The notes: generated by a model not told the origin, from the letters alone. A DNA stretch of 64,000 nucleotides from Annona cherimola (GCA_030490835.1 CM059971.1:52810012-52874011), one strand, 5' to 3'; numbered from the stretch's first letter, positions 11,518-23,466 are shown. A program made the numbers and translations.

Positions 11518-14236
11518 TGTGACGCTCCAAACCAAGCGTCAGACCATGAGCCTTACTCCGGGACTGTTTATTAATTGGTAAACATGAACAAGATTGTTGT
11601 CCTGCTACACGGCGGGTTTTTAACACATATATAGGTTAGTAATTCAGTTCATAAAAATTGATCACATGGCACTTAGATATTTTTGTACAATTTTGCCCTC
11701 CTTGGCCAACGTCAAACCCTAATATGCACATTCAACATTAAATTTATACCCATCATATTTCATCATATAACATAAAATTACATAGCATTCATATCATAAT
11801 AAGGTGTACATTCTTCATCCATCAACATTTTCTTTCAATTCAACATATTTGTCATACACCCATCCATATCATACACCAAATCTATATCACACATCAACAG
11901 CGTAAATATCATAAATTGCAATAAGTTGTAAACATTCAATTCATATTACATTTTTCATCATATAGGGTGTATTTGGTAATTGATAGAAAATGTCAAGTTA
12001 AAACTTTTCACTCTCCACAACTATCATATTTTTTAATCATTTTTTTACATTTCCCTATACAACTACCATACTTTTTCAATCATTTCTACACAACTATCCA
12101 TACAACAAACCTATCTATTTTAACTTTATCCTCTTTACTACTCATCATTACCCCCATCATATCACATCACTTGACAACTTTTACTCTCCAAAAGTTTTTA
12201 TCAAAAGTTTTATTCATTACCAAACACACCCATAGTTGCATACACAGGAATCCATGAAATATTATCCTTCATTTAAACCTGAGCTCCTCCTTGGTAGCCA
12301 TCCTTGCACCTGTCTTAGGGTTTGGAAAACAAATCATGAGTATAACTCAGTAAGCAAGCTGCATAGTTTTTCAGGCAATTCATTTTTAAGGCAAAGTTTG
12401 CATTTAAATAATATCTTCATCATGGGTATATCATGAATAATGCAATGCATTATTATCATTATAAAACATTAACATCATGTGATAGTATGCTAGCTAGGCG
12501 ACTATCCTGTCATCCAGCTCCCATCTCAAGGAGGGTGCCACTGGCCTATGACCTGTTTTAGCAACTTGGTCACGCTAGAGGGGGACAATCAGTCTGCTTA
12601 CACCTCTAAAGTAGACTTAATACCTTGTGTACCATGAACTTAGACATAAACATGGACATAGACATGCTAGCATGATTTTCATCAGTAAGCATTTGAGCCA
12701 TAATTTCTCAATAATATTTAATAAAACATTGTATAAGCCGTTTGCAAAAGTTATAAGGATGATCATCCTTAAACAATTCTAAAAATATTTAAACATCTAT
12801 TTGCAAGATAATACAAAGTATTTAAATAGCAATTTGAAATATTTTATCAACATTTTAATAAAGCAAGTTTTCAAAATTTGCTTGCTTACCTGGATTCACC
12901 TTAATTTTCTTCATCTACTTTTTCTTTGTCTTTGCCTATACACATAAGAATGACATTGCATTCATAAACATAATTTCATATGCTTGCGCATAATATAATT
13001 TTCCAACCCACATAATTTTCATCAATTTTCTTAACCCACTTGCTTTTCAAGTTGGGTGTTCATTTTAGCAATTCCCATATCAGTATAGCTTGTGCTTTCA
13101 TAACATCTATTCCTTCCATTTTTTTAATACCCTTATTTTAGGTAATTTTCAAGATTATTATACTCTTTCATTTAACTTAATATATGGAAGTTCAACGCTT
13201 CTCATTCATCATTTTAACATTCATTCTTTACATTTCTCACATTAGTGCTCACTTTAGGCACATACTTATGATTTAGGGCTTCACATATTAATCCTAAATT
13301 TGAGATTTCTTAATTTTATCAAAATAGCCCCTTCTTTTCACATTTACCATATTTCCTTCCATTTTTGCATTTTAGCAATTTATATTTAGTCATTTCTCAT
13401 CCTTGTCATCTATACCCTTCATGTGCACCCTCTTAGTTACACATATATTATGTGTTACTCAAATTTTTTCAAAATAGCAACTTGCCCTTCATTTCAGCTT
13501 AATTAAAATACTTAATTAGCATATAATTTATGGTATAATCATAAGATTAAAATTCCTTAATTATATAGTTCCAAAACAATAACTTTTCTATCATTCTTTC
13601 TCATGTTAAATGTCCATATTAACATATGTCCCATAAACAGATTTTATATTTTATATTTTAGCCCTTGGACATCCTTTTCTTGCTCCATATTTAGGATATT
13701 TTCATGAATTCAAAGTCCATAAAGCAAGTTGCCCAAAATAGCAACTTTCCATCCATTCTTTGCCACCCTTCGACGTCCACATCTCATGTCCAACCAAAAT
13801 AAATTTTTAAATTTATTTCCGGCCCTATATTGGACGTCCATTCCACCTTAAATTTAGGGCATTTTTCCCTTTAAATCATCCATATATTCGTTTGTTTAGT
13901 TCATGCTCAAATTCCACCTTAAAAGAGTAGAATTTCTATCAAATTATCAAGTCTATATTTCACCCTTCTAAGGTTCATTAATCATGCTTGGTTCAACATA
14001 TATTAATCACAGAAACATTTAACATATTCCAAACATATCATATGCTCAAAACAGCAACTTAAATGAGAAATTTCCAAAAATTCCAGCGTGGTATACTTAG
14101 GTTAATCAATCCTAAAATCATACCTAGCATTCTTGAAAGCTTAAATTGAATCTTCTAACTCAATTAGCATTTATCAACCTTAATAAAAGCTTCTTAAATC
14201 ATCATTTAGGGTTCATAAATGAATCAATTTATGACT
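11518..14236 (-). mobile_element. Gypsy (probable Tekay/Del) LTR, inverted, interrupted
   Basis: Starts on the plus strand as TGTGACGCTCCAAACC, the reverse complement of the ends seen at 27716 (TGTGACGCCCC) and 8470. It shares the rest of the inverted-LTR layout: AAAACAAATCATGAGTATAACTCAGTAAGCAAG, the GC-rich module at 12490-12650, and CTTGCTTACC near 12880. It stops at 14236, where a second LTR of the same family begins, so its other end lies beyond later insertions or outside the window. The five bases before it are GTTGT. It contains a MITE at 11965-12231. Confidence 0.75.
11965..12231. mobile_element. Tourist-like MITE, 267 bp
   Basis: Terminal inverted repeats GGGTGTATTTGGTAAT and ATTACCAAACACACCC, flanked by ATA on both sides (11962-11964 and 12232-12234). 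No coding capacity: the open frame across it is only low-complexity Leu/Ile/His/Thr. A second member of the same family lies at 62542-62817 with the same ends and the same interior phrases (CAAGTTAAAACTTTTCA, TCATTTCTACACAACTA). Three-base target duplication and these ends fit the PIF/Harbinger Tourist type. Confidence 0.85.
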
Positions 14237-14414
14237 GTAGCACCCCCAACCTAAGGCGTCACAACCGAAGCCTTACTCCAAGATCGTTATCAATTGGTAA
14301 ATGTTAAACAAGATTGTTGCCCTGATCATGCAGCGGGATTTTTGAATCAATTTTCTTTAGAATAATTTTTTTTCTTTCTTTTCATTCCCTTCATCTCATT
14401 CAATCCTTTGCAAA
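14237..14414 (-). mobile_element. Second inverted gypsy LTR, first piece
   Basis: Begins TGTAGCACCCCCAACC right after ATGAC and matches the family terminus (CGTCACAACC, CTTACTCC, GATCGTTATCAATTGGTAAATG, GATTGTTGCCCTGATCATGCAGCGGG). After 178 bp it is split by the Athila-like element, whose TSD GCAAA is at 14410-14414 and 43099-43103. It resumes at 43104. Confidence 0.75.
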
Positions 14415-16102
14415 TGTTCGCAATCTCACCGCAAGTGCATGGGTCGTAGATTGTAGTATATAAATTATCGATCCATAGGTTATTCAAGACAATAAATTTT
14501 GCTTTAAACATTTTCTGTCGGATATGGAGAGAATATAGTAAATAAAATAGAAAAGCGGGGAACATAATAAAGTAAATAAAATGGAAAAGAAATAGAAAAA
14601 TGGGAAGAGAAAATCGCAAATTAGAACGAGTAGAGAACAAGAGTGCAAGTACCTAGGGTCTAGGATTTCACATGCATCCTTTGCAACTGGTAGGGGTATA
14701 ATTATTTAATTTGAATATTGTTTGTTAAAGGAGAATAAACCCTAATTTATCCTTGCACCTTCTCTCGAAACCTACAAGACGTACCTTAATTTTCTTAACT
14801 ACCTATTCTCATGGGATTAAGTTAATTAGAATCCATTAAGTTCTATGGTTTGTTCATAAAATTCCTCAAGGTCATCATGCCTATTCTCATGGTCTTAGAT
14901 TTTCAGGTTTAATATCTTGATTATCGTATATTAGGTTTCCACCTCTCGGTTCCATCATCTAATATATGAAATTCATGCCAAAGTACGGGCCCATGTACAA
15001 AGTAAGCATAAAAATCACAAGATATTAAATTAACAATAATATCCATCATAAATAAATTTAAAACCCATACCACGTTATATTGTACGCATGCTACATCTTA
15101 AACCCTAGATTTAGGGTTTAGCCAAGCATGTTGAAGTCCAAAATAAAATTAAAATTAAAATCCATCTTAAACAAGACAATTAAAATTAAAAAGGGAAAAG
15201 ATAGAAAAGCTTATTGGTTTGAAGCCCCGATGGTGTGTCGGCTGCTCCACGCAACTCGCCGGTCCGCCCTTTTGCTTGTGCTCTCCTCCTTGCTCTCTCT
15301 CTCTCTCTCTCTCTTTCTCTCTTAAAAATTTTGCCCTCTTGAATTTTGTCCGCTGGAATTTCTCCTCTCTGGCTCATCTGGAACCATGTATTTATAATGA
15401 AGAAATAAACTGCGCATATGGCGTTTACTTTTGACTTATGCACTAAATTCATCTATGGTTGAGGATTGCGCAATAATTCAGAATTGGGCTTTGGAATTTT
15501 TGCGTGTTTGCAACTTCTGGTTTGGACGACTCACTGAAGACTTGATGCTTACGAATTAGTTGGTTGGTGGCTGAGGACTATCGATGGCTTGGATCGTTTG
15601 AAATAATGGATGCTGCTGATTAATTCTAAGCCCCACTGCAATGGATGGATTGGAAATGAACTGCCTGAAATTATTTAATTTGCTGCTAGACAAATCAATG
15701 GCTCGGATGGCTGGAATTCAGATGGTTATGATGCTGAACAACTTTGTACGTTCATGAATTCTGAAATCTCTGGTGGGCCCCTGTTGACACCCTACCTTTG
15801 GGCCCAAAAGTGGGTAAAATGGAAAAGGTCTCAAGCCCAAACAAATTCAAGGTAAAAGGAGGTTCAAACAAGCTAAGCTGGCCCTTCCAAACTCAACCCA
15901 CGGGAGCGAAGCTCCACCAAGCCTCGAAGCAGGCTTTTCAACAAACCAGATTCGGCCCACGAGAGCGAAGCTCCTACAGGCCACCTCAACGGGCTCCACA
16001 AAGCAGCCAACCAAGCCTCAGAAGCAGGCTTCTCTACAACTTTGGGCCCCTACAACGGCCCACCTAAAGCAAACGGGCTTAGCCAAGCTCAAGTCCACCA
16101 AA

Positions 16103-16290
16103 CTCAAGCATATGGACCAAGCCCAAGCCTTCAAATGGCTCAAGGCCCACGATCTCAAACCAAACTCAAGCATATGGACCAAGTCCAAAGCCTTCAAGTG
16201 GCCCAAGGCCCATGGTCTCAACCCAAACTCAAGTAGGTGGATCAAGTCCAACTCTTTAAGAAGCCCAAGCCCATGGACCAAGTCCATGAC
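16103..16290 (+). repeat. 62-bp tandem repeat in Tat-type LTR
   Basis: Three units start at the phrase CTCAAGCATATGGACC or its variant at 16103, 16165 and 16228 (period 62-63), just upstream of the TATA box. The same array recurs in the 3' LTR at about 23910-24100. A promoter-proximal repeat of this kind may be an enhancer; that is inference. Confidence 0.75.
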
Positions 16291-16321
16291 CTCAAGAGAG
16301 CCCAAAGCCCACTCCTACATC

Positions 16322-16330
16322 TATAAAAGG
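16322..16330 (+). promoter_or_regulatory. TATA box of the Tat-type 5' LTR
   Basis: TATAAAAGG about 540 bp into the LTR; the 3' LTR has the same box at 24129-24137. It is followed by a GC/CT-rich stretch suitable as a transcribed leader. The 5' copy is cut off from its gag by the later 2.8 kb insertion. Confidence 0.65.
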
Positions 16331-16849
16331 AGGAGCCCCCCTCTCATTTAAGACACTTGAGGAGAGGCATCCCAAAGGGGAGGCGGGAGTCTGCAGCAAC
16401 GCCCCGGCGTCCCGGCTTTTCACGTTCTCCAAGCAACGCGCTTCTCCTCCACGCGCCCCCTTTCCATCTCTCCCATTCTCTTAAATCTTTCATTTTCCCC
16501 TTTTTACGCCGTGTAAACCGCCTCGGGTTGGCAGATTTCTCCATATTTGTTTCAATCCGTAGGCCGGAACCCATACTCTGTATTACTAGTGCCTTATTTC
16601 TTCAAATAGGGACTGATCTCCCTTTAAAGATCAGTGGCGACTCCGTTTTTCTTTATTTTGTGTGTGCGTGTTTAAGCTAACGCTCCGGCAAGGCGGGTGG
16701 TGCGAACCAAGTGCTTGTCGTTAAGAGCACTGTGATCACCAGTTTAATTTAAATTAACTGAAACACATTAAAGCTACCACTATACGAGTGATAGTGTAGA
16801 ATAATGGTGAGTCGGGTCGAATCCACAGAGAGGCGATGTAGTTTTGAAT

Positions 16850-17372
16850 TGTTTTTAAGAGAAAGAGAGGGTATAGAGAAGAGAGAGAAAGAAATTAAAG
16901 AAAAAGGGAAAGAAATCAGAGGATTAAGAGAGAAGAGAGAAGAAAAGAGAAAATAGAAGGAGAAAGACAGAGAGAAGAGAGAAAGAGAAGAGAGAGAAAG
17001 AAGTCAGAGAAAAAGAAAAGAAATTAGATGAATAAGAGAGGAAAGAGAAAGAGAGTTTAGAGAGGAAGAAATTAGAGAGAAAGGAAAGAAGAGAGAGAAG
17101 GAGATGTTTAGAGAGAGAAAGAGAGAAGAGAGAGAAAGAAGAGAGAGAAAGAAAAGAGAGAAGAGAGAAAGAGGAGAGAGAGAGAGACGAAGAAATTAGA
17201 TAGATAAGAGAGAAGAGAGAGGAAGAGACAAGAGAGAAAGAGACATTGGAGAGAGAGAAGAAAATAGAAAATGGAAGAAATTAGAGAGAGAAAGGAAGAG
17301 AGATAAAGAGAAGGGAAGAGAGAAAAGCAATGAAAATAGACGAAATTGGAGAGAAAAGAAAGGGAGACAAGA
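16850..17372. repeat. Long GA-rich low-complexity tract
   Basis: About 520 bases of irregular GAGAGAAAGA-type purine sequence on the plus strand (pyrimidine-rich on the minus strand, the presumed transcript strand of this LTR). Probably an expanded leader microsatellite. Confidence 0.85.
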
Positions 17373-17597
17373 AGCTAAAAGAAATTATAATTAACTAACA
17401 ACTTAATTAAAACTATTCTAAGAAAGCAATAAAAGTTATGAAATTTAACTATTAAAGCAGGAAAGAAAATTATATTAAATTTAATCTAACAATTACAAAG
17501 CAGAAAATAAAGCAGTAAATCTAATCTAAAAATTACAAATTAAAATTTAACAACTATGAAACGCTACTAACTATAATGCAGAAAAATAAAATTCACA

Positions 17598-19180
17598 TCA
17601 CCCATAAAAAGCGAATCTCCACGTAATGGAATTTTTTATTGCTTGGCCCCACCTCCTTGCTACGGGGTCCCACAAAATGGGTCCCACCCAAGGGGTTGTG
17701 TGCGGGGTATGGGGTGTCTTTCTTGGGATGAGTGGATCCCTTTTTATAGTTGAGGGAGGGGCCCCTTGAAAATCACTCCCAGCGATGTGGGATTCTCGTC
17801 CGTCGTTTGCCTTGGTTGCTTTCTTAGTTTGAGCAATGTAGCTAATACATTGACCTGCACTCCACGCCATGATAATTGCCGTTGGTGGAACTTGCAAATC
17901 TGGGCGGTTGGACGGAAGATGATGCTGGGCAAAATCCAGACAGCGAATTAATTTGAATTTTCAACTTCTTGACGGAATCGGCTGCTACTTGTTGCTTCCG
18001 ATTTGGAGTGGGGTCTGGCCGCTGGAATTGGCTTGAAAGAGGGCTGCTGGCTTGTTGGGGATGAAAAAAACGGCAACCATGGCTGTCTTCGGTGGTTTGC
18101 CACTTAGACAATTTGCAGCTGGAATCAATGGTGAAGTGCTGTCATAGATTTAAAGTGTCGCAATTGAATGGAAGCTTGAAAAATCGGCGATTTCGATGGG
18201 GTTTGGATTTTGGACTGCAGATGGGTGGTCGTTTGGATTTGATTGCTGGTTTTAAGAGAGTGGAGAGACCGGGCTGCAGTTGGGTGGTCGTTTGAAGAAG
18301 ATTTCTGCTCATATGATCGCAGTGATCGGTTGCCTGCCTTATGGAGATGCTTGTAGCTAAGCTGGACGTATCAGGCGCTGGATCTTGTCGGGAGAATGAG
18401 GCTCCGTTTGCTGGCATGGCTGATCGGATGGTGGCTTTGAGACTGAAGGAGGGCCATCATAGCTGCTGTTGCCGTTGGATTTGATGGTGGCAAAGCTGCC
18501 GATTTTTCTGCTGAATTTTCTGAGGCTGAGTTTTAGGCAGTCCATCATGGAATCAACGGCTGAATCCTGGCTGCCATGGCCGGATATGAAAGGGGCCGGA
18601 ACAGGGCAGCGTCTCCTAGCTGCGTGGATGATTTACGCCGGAATTAGTGGGTTTCTGCTGCCAATCGGTTGATCGACTCCGATCTGCAAATCCACAATGC
18701 AGGTGATCGGATCTGAGAAGGGTCGTGGGGCCTCTTGCTATAATGGAGGCTTGCTGGTTTGCCGTGACTGGAGAAGAGGGCTGGCTGCAAACACGATCGG
18801 TGCTGGCCGGATTTTCTGGTTGGAGAAGACGATGGAGGGTAGATCCGTTTCATCTTGCTGGTTCTGCTTGCTGCCAGTGGATGGGTCGTGGAATTTTCCG
18901 GCCTGGTGGGTTTCATCGCTGCTGGCCATTTGAGGGAGCTGGATTTTCTTTGCTGCGAAACAGTTGCTGGAGATCTGGACGAAGAAGATGGGCAGCTGCT
19001 CTGTGGGTTTTCCATGGCTGCCGTTCGTGGCTGCTTTGGGGAAGATGGAGCACCGTAAAATGGTGCTCCGGCGCTACACACTGCGTGTACTCATGTAGCG
19101 AGTTTAAATATAATTTTAATAATTTATTATTATTATTAAAAATAATTTCCATAATGACACGTATCATCTTAGTTTAATCT
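17598..19180. other. GC-richer part of solo LTR, no gene
   Basis: Open frames of up to 150 codons run on both strands here, overlapping each other, with no recognisable domain and rich in Gly/Trp/Cys/Arg. The composition (many GCTG and CTGG words) rather than coding explains the openness. LTRs of the Athila group often have such a segment. Confidence 0.6.
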
Positions 19181-19789
19181 TTTAATTTATTTTATCTAAA
19201 TATAATACTTTACTTTGTTCCTAATATAATTATAGTTATATATTTATGATTTTCCAATTAGATAGTCTTATAATTTTGCCTAAATTATATTAATATGCTA
19301 ATACATATTTTAACGTTAAAATGTTCTAGGGGATTTATATTTTTAAGAATGTTACAAAATGACCCATTTTATAGCAAAATTAAATATTCTATTAAAAATA
19401 TGATCTTCATGAAATTCCACTTAAAACATGTATTTAATTAACGTTTTAATACTTAACCGTGTGAATTTAATATAAAATTAAATGAAAATTTTTGGACTTA
19501 TCAGCGGGTGCACGTGGGTCCACGGATTCCAGGATAATACGCTGCCATTATGCTGCCGGATTTGTGACTTGACCCGTGTACGGAAAGCCCCGTCTTAGCC
19601 GTTATTCTGCCGAAATCACGAGAAAATACCCACACGCCAACTTTCCTGAAAGATATGAAGCCTAATGCATTTTACCCCATGTGAATGCAGGAAATCTAAG
19701 CCCACGTTGTCATCCAACACGATCCGCATTTTCAAGGCGAGGAAAACCATTCCGAGCCCATCGTAGCGCTCCGGGCGGGTGCTACAGCT

Positions 19790-19807
19790 TGGCGACTCCA
19801 CTGGGGA
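19790..19807 (+). promoter_or_regulatory. Primer-binding site of the Tat-type element
   Basis: TGGCGACTCCACTGGGGA starts three bases after the 5' LTR end. This is the form seen beside LTRs of Tat/Ogre-type gypsy elements, where it pairs with the 3' end of a tRNA (arginine tRNA in Ogre as I recall). It differs from the tRNA-Met site of the copia and long-LTR gypsy elements in this window. Confidence 0.7.
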
Positions 19808-20160
19808 CGGCGTTGCAGGTCTACATCGGCGCAAGGGGGTCAGAAACTGGAAGATAGGAGCTCTTCTCTCGCTGGACAGCAAGTTGTAGAGGAAATCCCG
19901 TCTCCCGGCAGCGAGTTTCTGAAGTTTCTACCCAAATCGCGCAGAAACCTAAAAAGTTTTTAGGTCCAGAGGCGTCCAGCTCACAAAGTCAAAAGAACTC
20001 GTGAAGAAAGAGCACTATTGCACACCTCCTTGTAACCATCCAGACACGTAAAACGAGCCTACAGCAAGGGCCTCCGACAAATCCAAAATCAATTAACGTA
20101 AAAAAAAATCCGGCGTAAAAATCACTTCTTTTTCATAACCTGAGTGTTTTCTGGTCACAC

Positions 20161-20412
20161 TTCCAGAAACGCTTCAAGCGAACTGGTCTTCCTTCCAGAG
20201 ACTCTTCAAGCAAACTGGTCATTCTTCCAGACACTCTTCAAGCGAACTGGTCATTCTTCCAGACACGCTTCAAGAGAACTGGTCCTTCTCCAGACACGCT
20301 TCAAGAGAACTGGTCCTTCTCCAGACACGCTTCAAGAGAACTGGTCCTTCTCCAGACACGCTTCAAGCGAACTGGTCACTTTTCCAGAGACGCCTCAGGC
20401 AAACCCAAATCT
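20161..20412 (+). repeat. 31-32 bp tandem repeat, eight units
   Basis: Units of the type CCAGACACGCTTCAAGAGAA-CTGGTC, with the CCAG word at 20163, 20195, 20227, 20259, 20290, 20321, 20352 and 20384. The middle four are nearly identical, so expansion is recent. It lies between the primer site and gag. The unit is not a multiple of three and the open frame across it (20144-20446) shifts phase from unit to unit, so it is not protein-coding. Confidence 0.9.
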
Positions 20413-20609
20413 GTGGACCTTGAACATTCTCACGCGCAAAACTTAATATAAATAAAATCTGAAAAAAAAACGCACACAAAAGGACTCGGACTTGCAAGCA
20501 TCTATCCAAAAGTTGATCTTTTTTATTATCTGTTTACAAGTGCTAACCATTTTTCATTGATTGCTCAGGTTCTTCACCATATCTCGAAGGCAAAGCAAGT
20601 CAATCACTG

Positions 20610-20940
20610 ATGTGACAGGTGCTGAAAAGCGCTGACAAGACAACTGACATGACATAAAGGTGCTGACAAGACCATTGATGTGACATAAAGCTTACATGCC
20701 TAGAAGTCAACTGTTGACCCAAGAAGTATGCTGACAAGACAATTGACATGACATAAAGGTGCTGATAAGACCACTGACATGACATAAAGGTGCTGACAAG
20801 ACCATTGATGTGACATAAAGCTTACATGCCTAGAAGTCAACTGTTGACCCAAGAAGTATGCTGACAAGACAATTGACATGACATAAAGGCGCTGAAATGA
20901 CCATTGATGTGACAAAAGGCACTGACATGGCATAAAGGTC
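20610..20940 (+). repeat. 130-bp higher-order repeat of 31-bp TGCTGACAAGAC units
   Basis: Short units (TGCTGACAAGAC, then ATTGACATGACATAAAGG) recur many times. A longer block beginning TGCTGACAAGACCATTG at 20661 repeats at 20791 (period 130), including the segment CTTACATGCCTAGAAGTC. It is a second array in the same untranslated leader, with a similar unit length to the first. Confidence 0.85.
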
Positions 20941-21039
20941 CAGCAACGTCCAGAGGCATCACAGCGACGCGGCAGTAAGCTAGCAATGGCTTTTCAAATT
21001 CGAAGATGATTCATCAACCTTTGTACCCTTGGTTCTGAA

Positions 21040-21200
21040 ACCGGGGGGCATCATATCATGTTTCCGTAATTTTACTTTGACTTCCTACTTAAAAAAAAGG
21101 TTAAAAAAAAGAGCAAAAAAAAGAGTTAAAAAAAAGAGAGAAAAAAAAGGTTAAAAGAAAAAGCAAAAAAAAAAAAGGTTTAAAAAAAAAAAGAGAGTGA
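21040..21200 (+). other. Internal polypurine-like site and A-rich tract
   Basis: GAAACCGGGGGGCATCA at 21038-21054 looks like the polypurine tract that normally sits just before a 3' LTR in Tat elements, but here it is upstream of gag. Bases 21088-21200 are A-rich with repeated GGTTAAAAAAAA words. Confidence 0.45.
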
Positions 21201-21336
21201 AGAAATTATATATCTTAAAGTTCTAGTTGCCTTCAAGCTGAAGATCGCATACATGGAGCCGACAAATCATCTTTCAAAGGAAAATACTGCATTCCCATTT
21301 GAAAAATGTGATCGGATGATGCAACGAATGTAACGG

Positions 21337-22165
21337 ATGGAGGACATGCTCTACAAAATAATAGAGCAACGTCAATCAATGGCAAAACAACAACATCAAG
21401 CATCATCCTCTTCATCACAACATCAACAAACAACGAGTTCGAGCTCACAATCCATCCCAGTTCAAAGATCACATGGCCTAGCGAAAGTGCAAGACGAAAT
21501 AGAAGAGGTCAAGATACAATTTCAAAGCCAACTCCAAGAGTTACAAAGAAAAATTGACCGACAGCAAGAGGAGGACTTTCATTTGGTAAAAATTGAAGAC
21601 TTATGCCCATTTCCAAATGCACAACTACCTGAAAATTTCAAAATGCCAACCCTCCCTACCTATGAAGGAAACTCATGCCCACATGCCCATATCAAGGCCT
21701 TTTGCAGTATTTTATACCCTTTGGTAAAAAAAGAGAAAATTTTGGTCATGCTATTCCAACATAGCCTGAGAGGAGACGCCCTTGAATGGTATACGTCGCT
21801 CGACTTGCAAGCAAATCAAAACATGGGAGCATCTATCTCTCACTTTCATGGATCGATTTTCCTACATGCTAAACACAGCTCCCAAAAGGGCCGATCTCGA
21901 AGCACTCAAGCAAGAAGATGATGAAACGTTCTCAGAGTACGTGGCTAGATGGCGTGCCATGGCGGCGAAGATGAAAAGCCCGTTGCCGTTGGATGAGCAA
22001 ATCTCCATCGTCATCAACTCAACGCACCCGAGCATCTCGGGCTACCTCATCTCTCACCCATATGTCAACTTCACTCAACTCCTCCAAGCCGGGGACCAAG
22101 TGGAGGCGAGAATCAGACATGGCACCATCTCCCCATGGCCACAACAAGGAAATGCAACTCTTCTT
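21337..22165 (+). pseudogene. Tat-type gag relic
   Basis: First frame (21337-21921) begins MEDMLYKIIEQRQSM, has a Gln/Ser-rich stretch and a short coiled coil (EEVKIQFQSQLQELQRKI), then FKMPTLPTYEGNSCPHAHIK and LFQHSLRGDALEWYTSLD, the retrotransposon gag core. A frameshift near 21800-21840 moves the rest into the frame of 21782-22471 (FMDRFSYMLNTAPKRADL, then ETFSEYVARWRAMAAKM). This order matches the gag of Tat-lineage gypsy elements. A functional copy would form the particle. No zinc knuckle was seen. The frameshift makes this copy defective. Confidence 0.8.
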
Positions 22166-23095
22166 GAACAAGCAAGCCCGAAATCTCAAATAGAGGACAT
22201 CGGCATAGAAGTCAATTTTATCAAGGGTAATGCCAAAACCTTTGACCCCTCTATATTCATAACAAAAGTCCAACCCCATGATGCTCATGTCGTTTACAAG
22301 GCCGAAATGCCAACCCGATCACCCTTCAAAGAAAATGGGTTGAGCCGGTCATTTTATTGGGAAAACCTGTCAAGCCTATGCAAGAGGATCTTATTTCACA
22401 TAAATCCCCTATTGTTCAAAAAACATCCTCCAATACCTTGCTTACAAACCCGGGAACTCCTCTCAAGATAGCAAGTCAACCAACTTTGCCACACTTCTCC
22501 CCAGAAAATGTCTTCATTCCAGTTAACCAACCAACATGCCCGGCCACGGAAGGTGAAATATTAATCTTATCGACAAAGCATACAAATACCTTAGAAAAGG
22601 AAGTGCTAGCCAAGGAGTACAAATTTCAAGAAATTTCCGCACAAGAAAAGCTAAATGGAAGAGACCATCTACAAGGCACAAATGAAGTTACCCCTCACAC
22701 AGACAATCAAGCAGAGGCATTTAAAAGGCCTCAACAAACCGTTATCAACACAGGCAATGTCGACGAAGTCGAACAACCAACAAGGTTATCCCCGGAAGCC
22801 GCAGAATGCGCAGGGGCACACAACCATCATCTATCAACCCACCGTCACAAATACATCTCCGTCAACACAACCACAAGGGATATTTCAAAATGGCTACCAG
22901 ATAGTCTTTCCATCAAGCTTGGCAGGAAAAATGCCAACAACCGATGAAGACAATATTTCACAAGGGGCAAAAAGCGCACAAAAAATAAAAGACTGGGGGA
23001 TGCCAGAGAAGATTGGGGGCAACCTACCAAAGCCACATGCCAGAGAAGCATTAAGTTCAAGATACAAAGAAAAAATTACAAACGAAGGCTGAAGA
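22166..23095 (+). pseudogene. Unrecognised downstream coding stretch of the Tat-type element
   Basis: Overlapping open frames (22357-22947, 22655-23092) follow gag. Residues are Pro/Gln/Thr/Asn-rich (for example TDNQAEAFKRPQQTVIN) with no catalytic motif. It occupies the place where protease and reverse transcriptase would sit in a complete element. It may be a gag tail or linker. I do not assign a function. Confidence 0.4.
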
Positions 23096-23324
23096 GGAAA
23101 AGGTGGAGAAAAATGCATCTACATCATCCCGAAGCATGGGGGCATGTGGTTCTAAAGAAAAATGACACAAATTACTTTTATATCATGTTCCATCCTACAA
23201 CAAACAAAGTTTGGGACCCGGGAGGCAAAGCTACATGAGGAAATTGTTCCACAGCGCCGCTCGCAAGGCAAACTTCTAGACAATAGCAGGAAGAAACAAC
23301 TTGAGTTCGCAGAAATTGCAAAGT

Positions 23325-23466
23325 GACCCAAAACAAAAAAAAACAAAAACAAAAACAAAAACAAAAAAACAAAAAAAACAAAAAAATAAAAAAACAAAAA
23401 AACAAAAAAACAAAAAAACAAAAAAACAAAAAAACAAAAAAGAAAAAAAGAAAAAAAGAAAAAAAG

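Larger units (their letters stand above)
16698..19503 (-). mobile_element. Solo LTR, probably Athila-related, 2.8 kb
   Basis: Starts TGGTGCGAACC and ends GGACTTATCA, TG to CA, with target duplication GCGGG (16693-16697 and 19504-19508) inside the Tat-type 5' LTR. Near its low end it has GTGAGTCGGGTCGAATCCACAG, the kind of phrase found at the inner end of Athila-like LTRs (compare ATCGATCCACAGGGAATT at 41070-41087), so it is oriented minus. A 0.5 kb GA tract follows, then AT-rich DNA, then a GC-richer 1.5 kb segment. No primer site or coding domain is present. The lineage is less certain than the boundaries. Confidence 0.75.
15782..19786 (+). repeat. 5' LTR of the Tat-type element, interrupted
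   Basis: Same sequence as 23590-24784 apart from scattered changes (for example GGGCCC versus GGGCC near the start). Split by the solo LTR 16698-19503. Without that insertion and the duplicated GCGGG it is 1,194 bp. It carries a TATA box, and an antisense open frame repeated in both LTRs that I treat as a by-product. Confidence 0.9.

Noticed and set aside
16018..16305. Antisense 95-codon frame, also at 23825-24112
   Set aside because: Conserved only because the two LTRs are copies; it follows the 62-bp repeat and has no recognisable domain.
18644..19177. Overlapping 145- and 150-codon open frames on both strands
   Set aside because: They overlap in opposite directions within a solo LTR, lack any domain, and are explained by GC-richer composition.
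16698..19503. DNA transposon with 7-bp target duplication GCGGGTG
   Set aside because: The ends are not inverted repeats. Setting the boundary at TG...CA gives a normal 5-bp duplication GCGGG and an LTR.
20144..20446. 100-codon frame over the 31-bp repeats
   Set aside because: The unit is not a multiple of three, so the peptide is just the repeat read in rotating phases.
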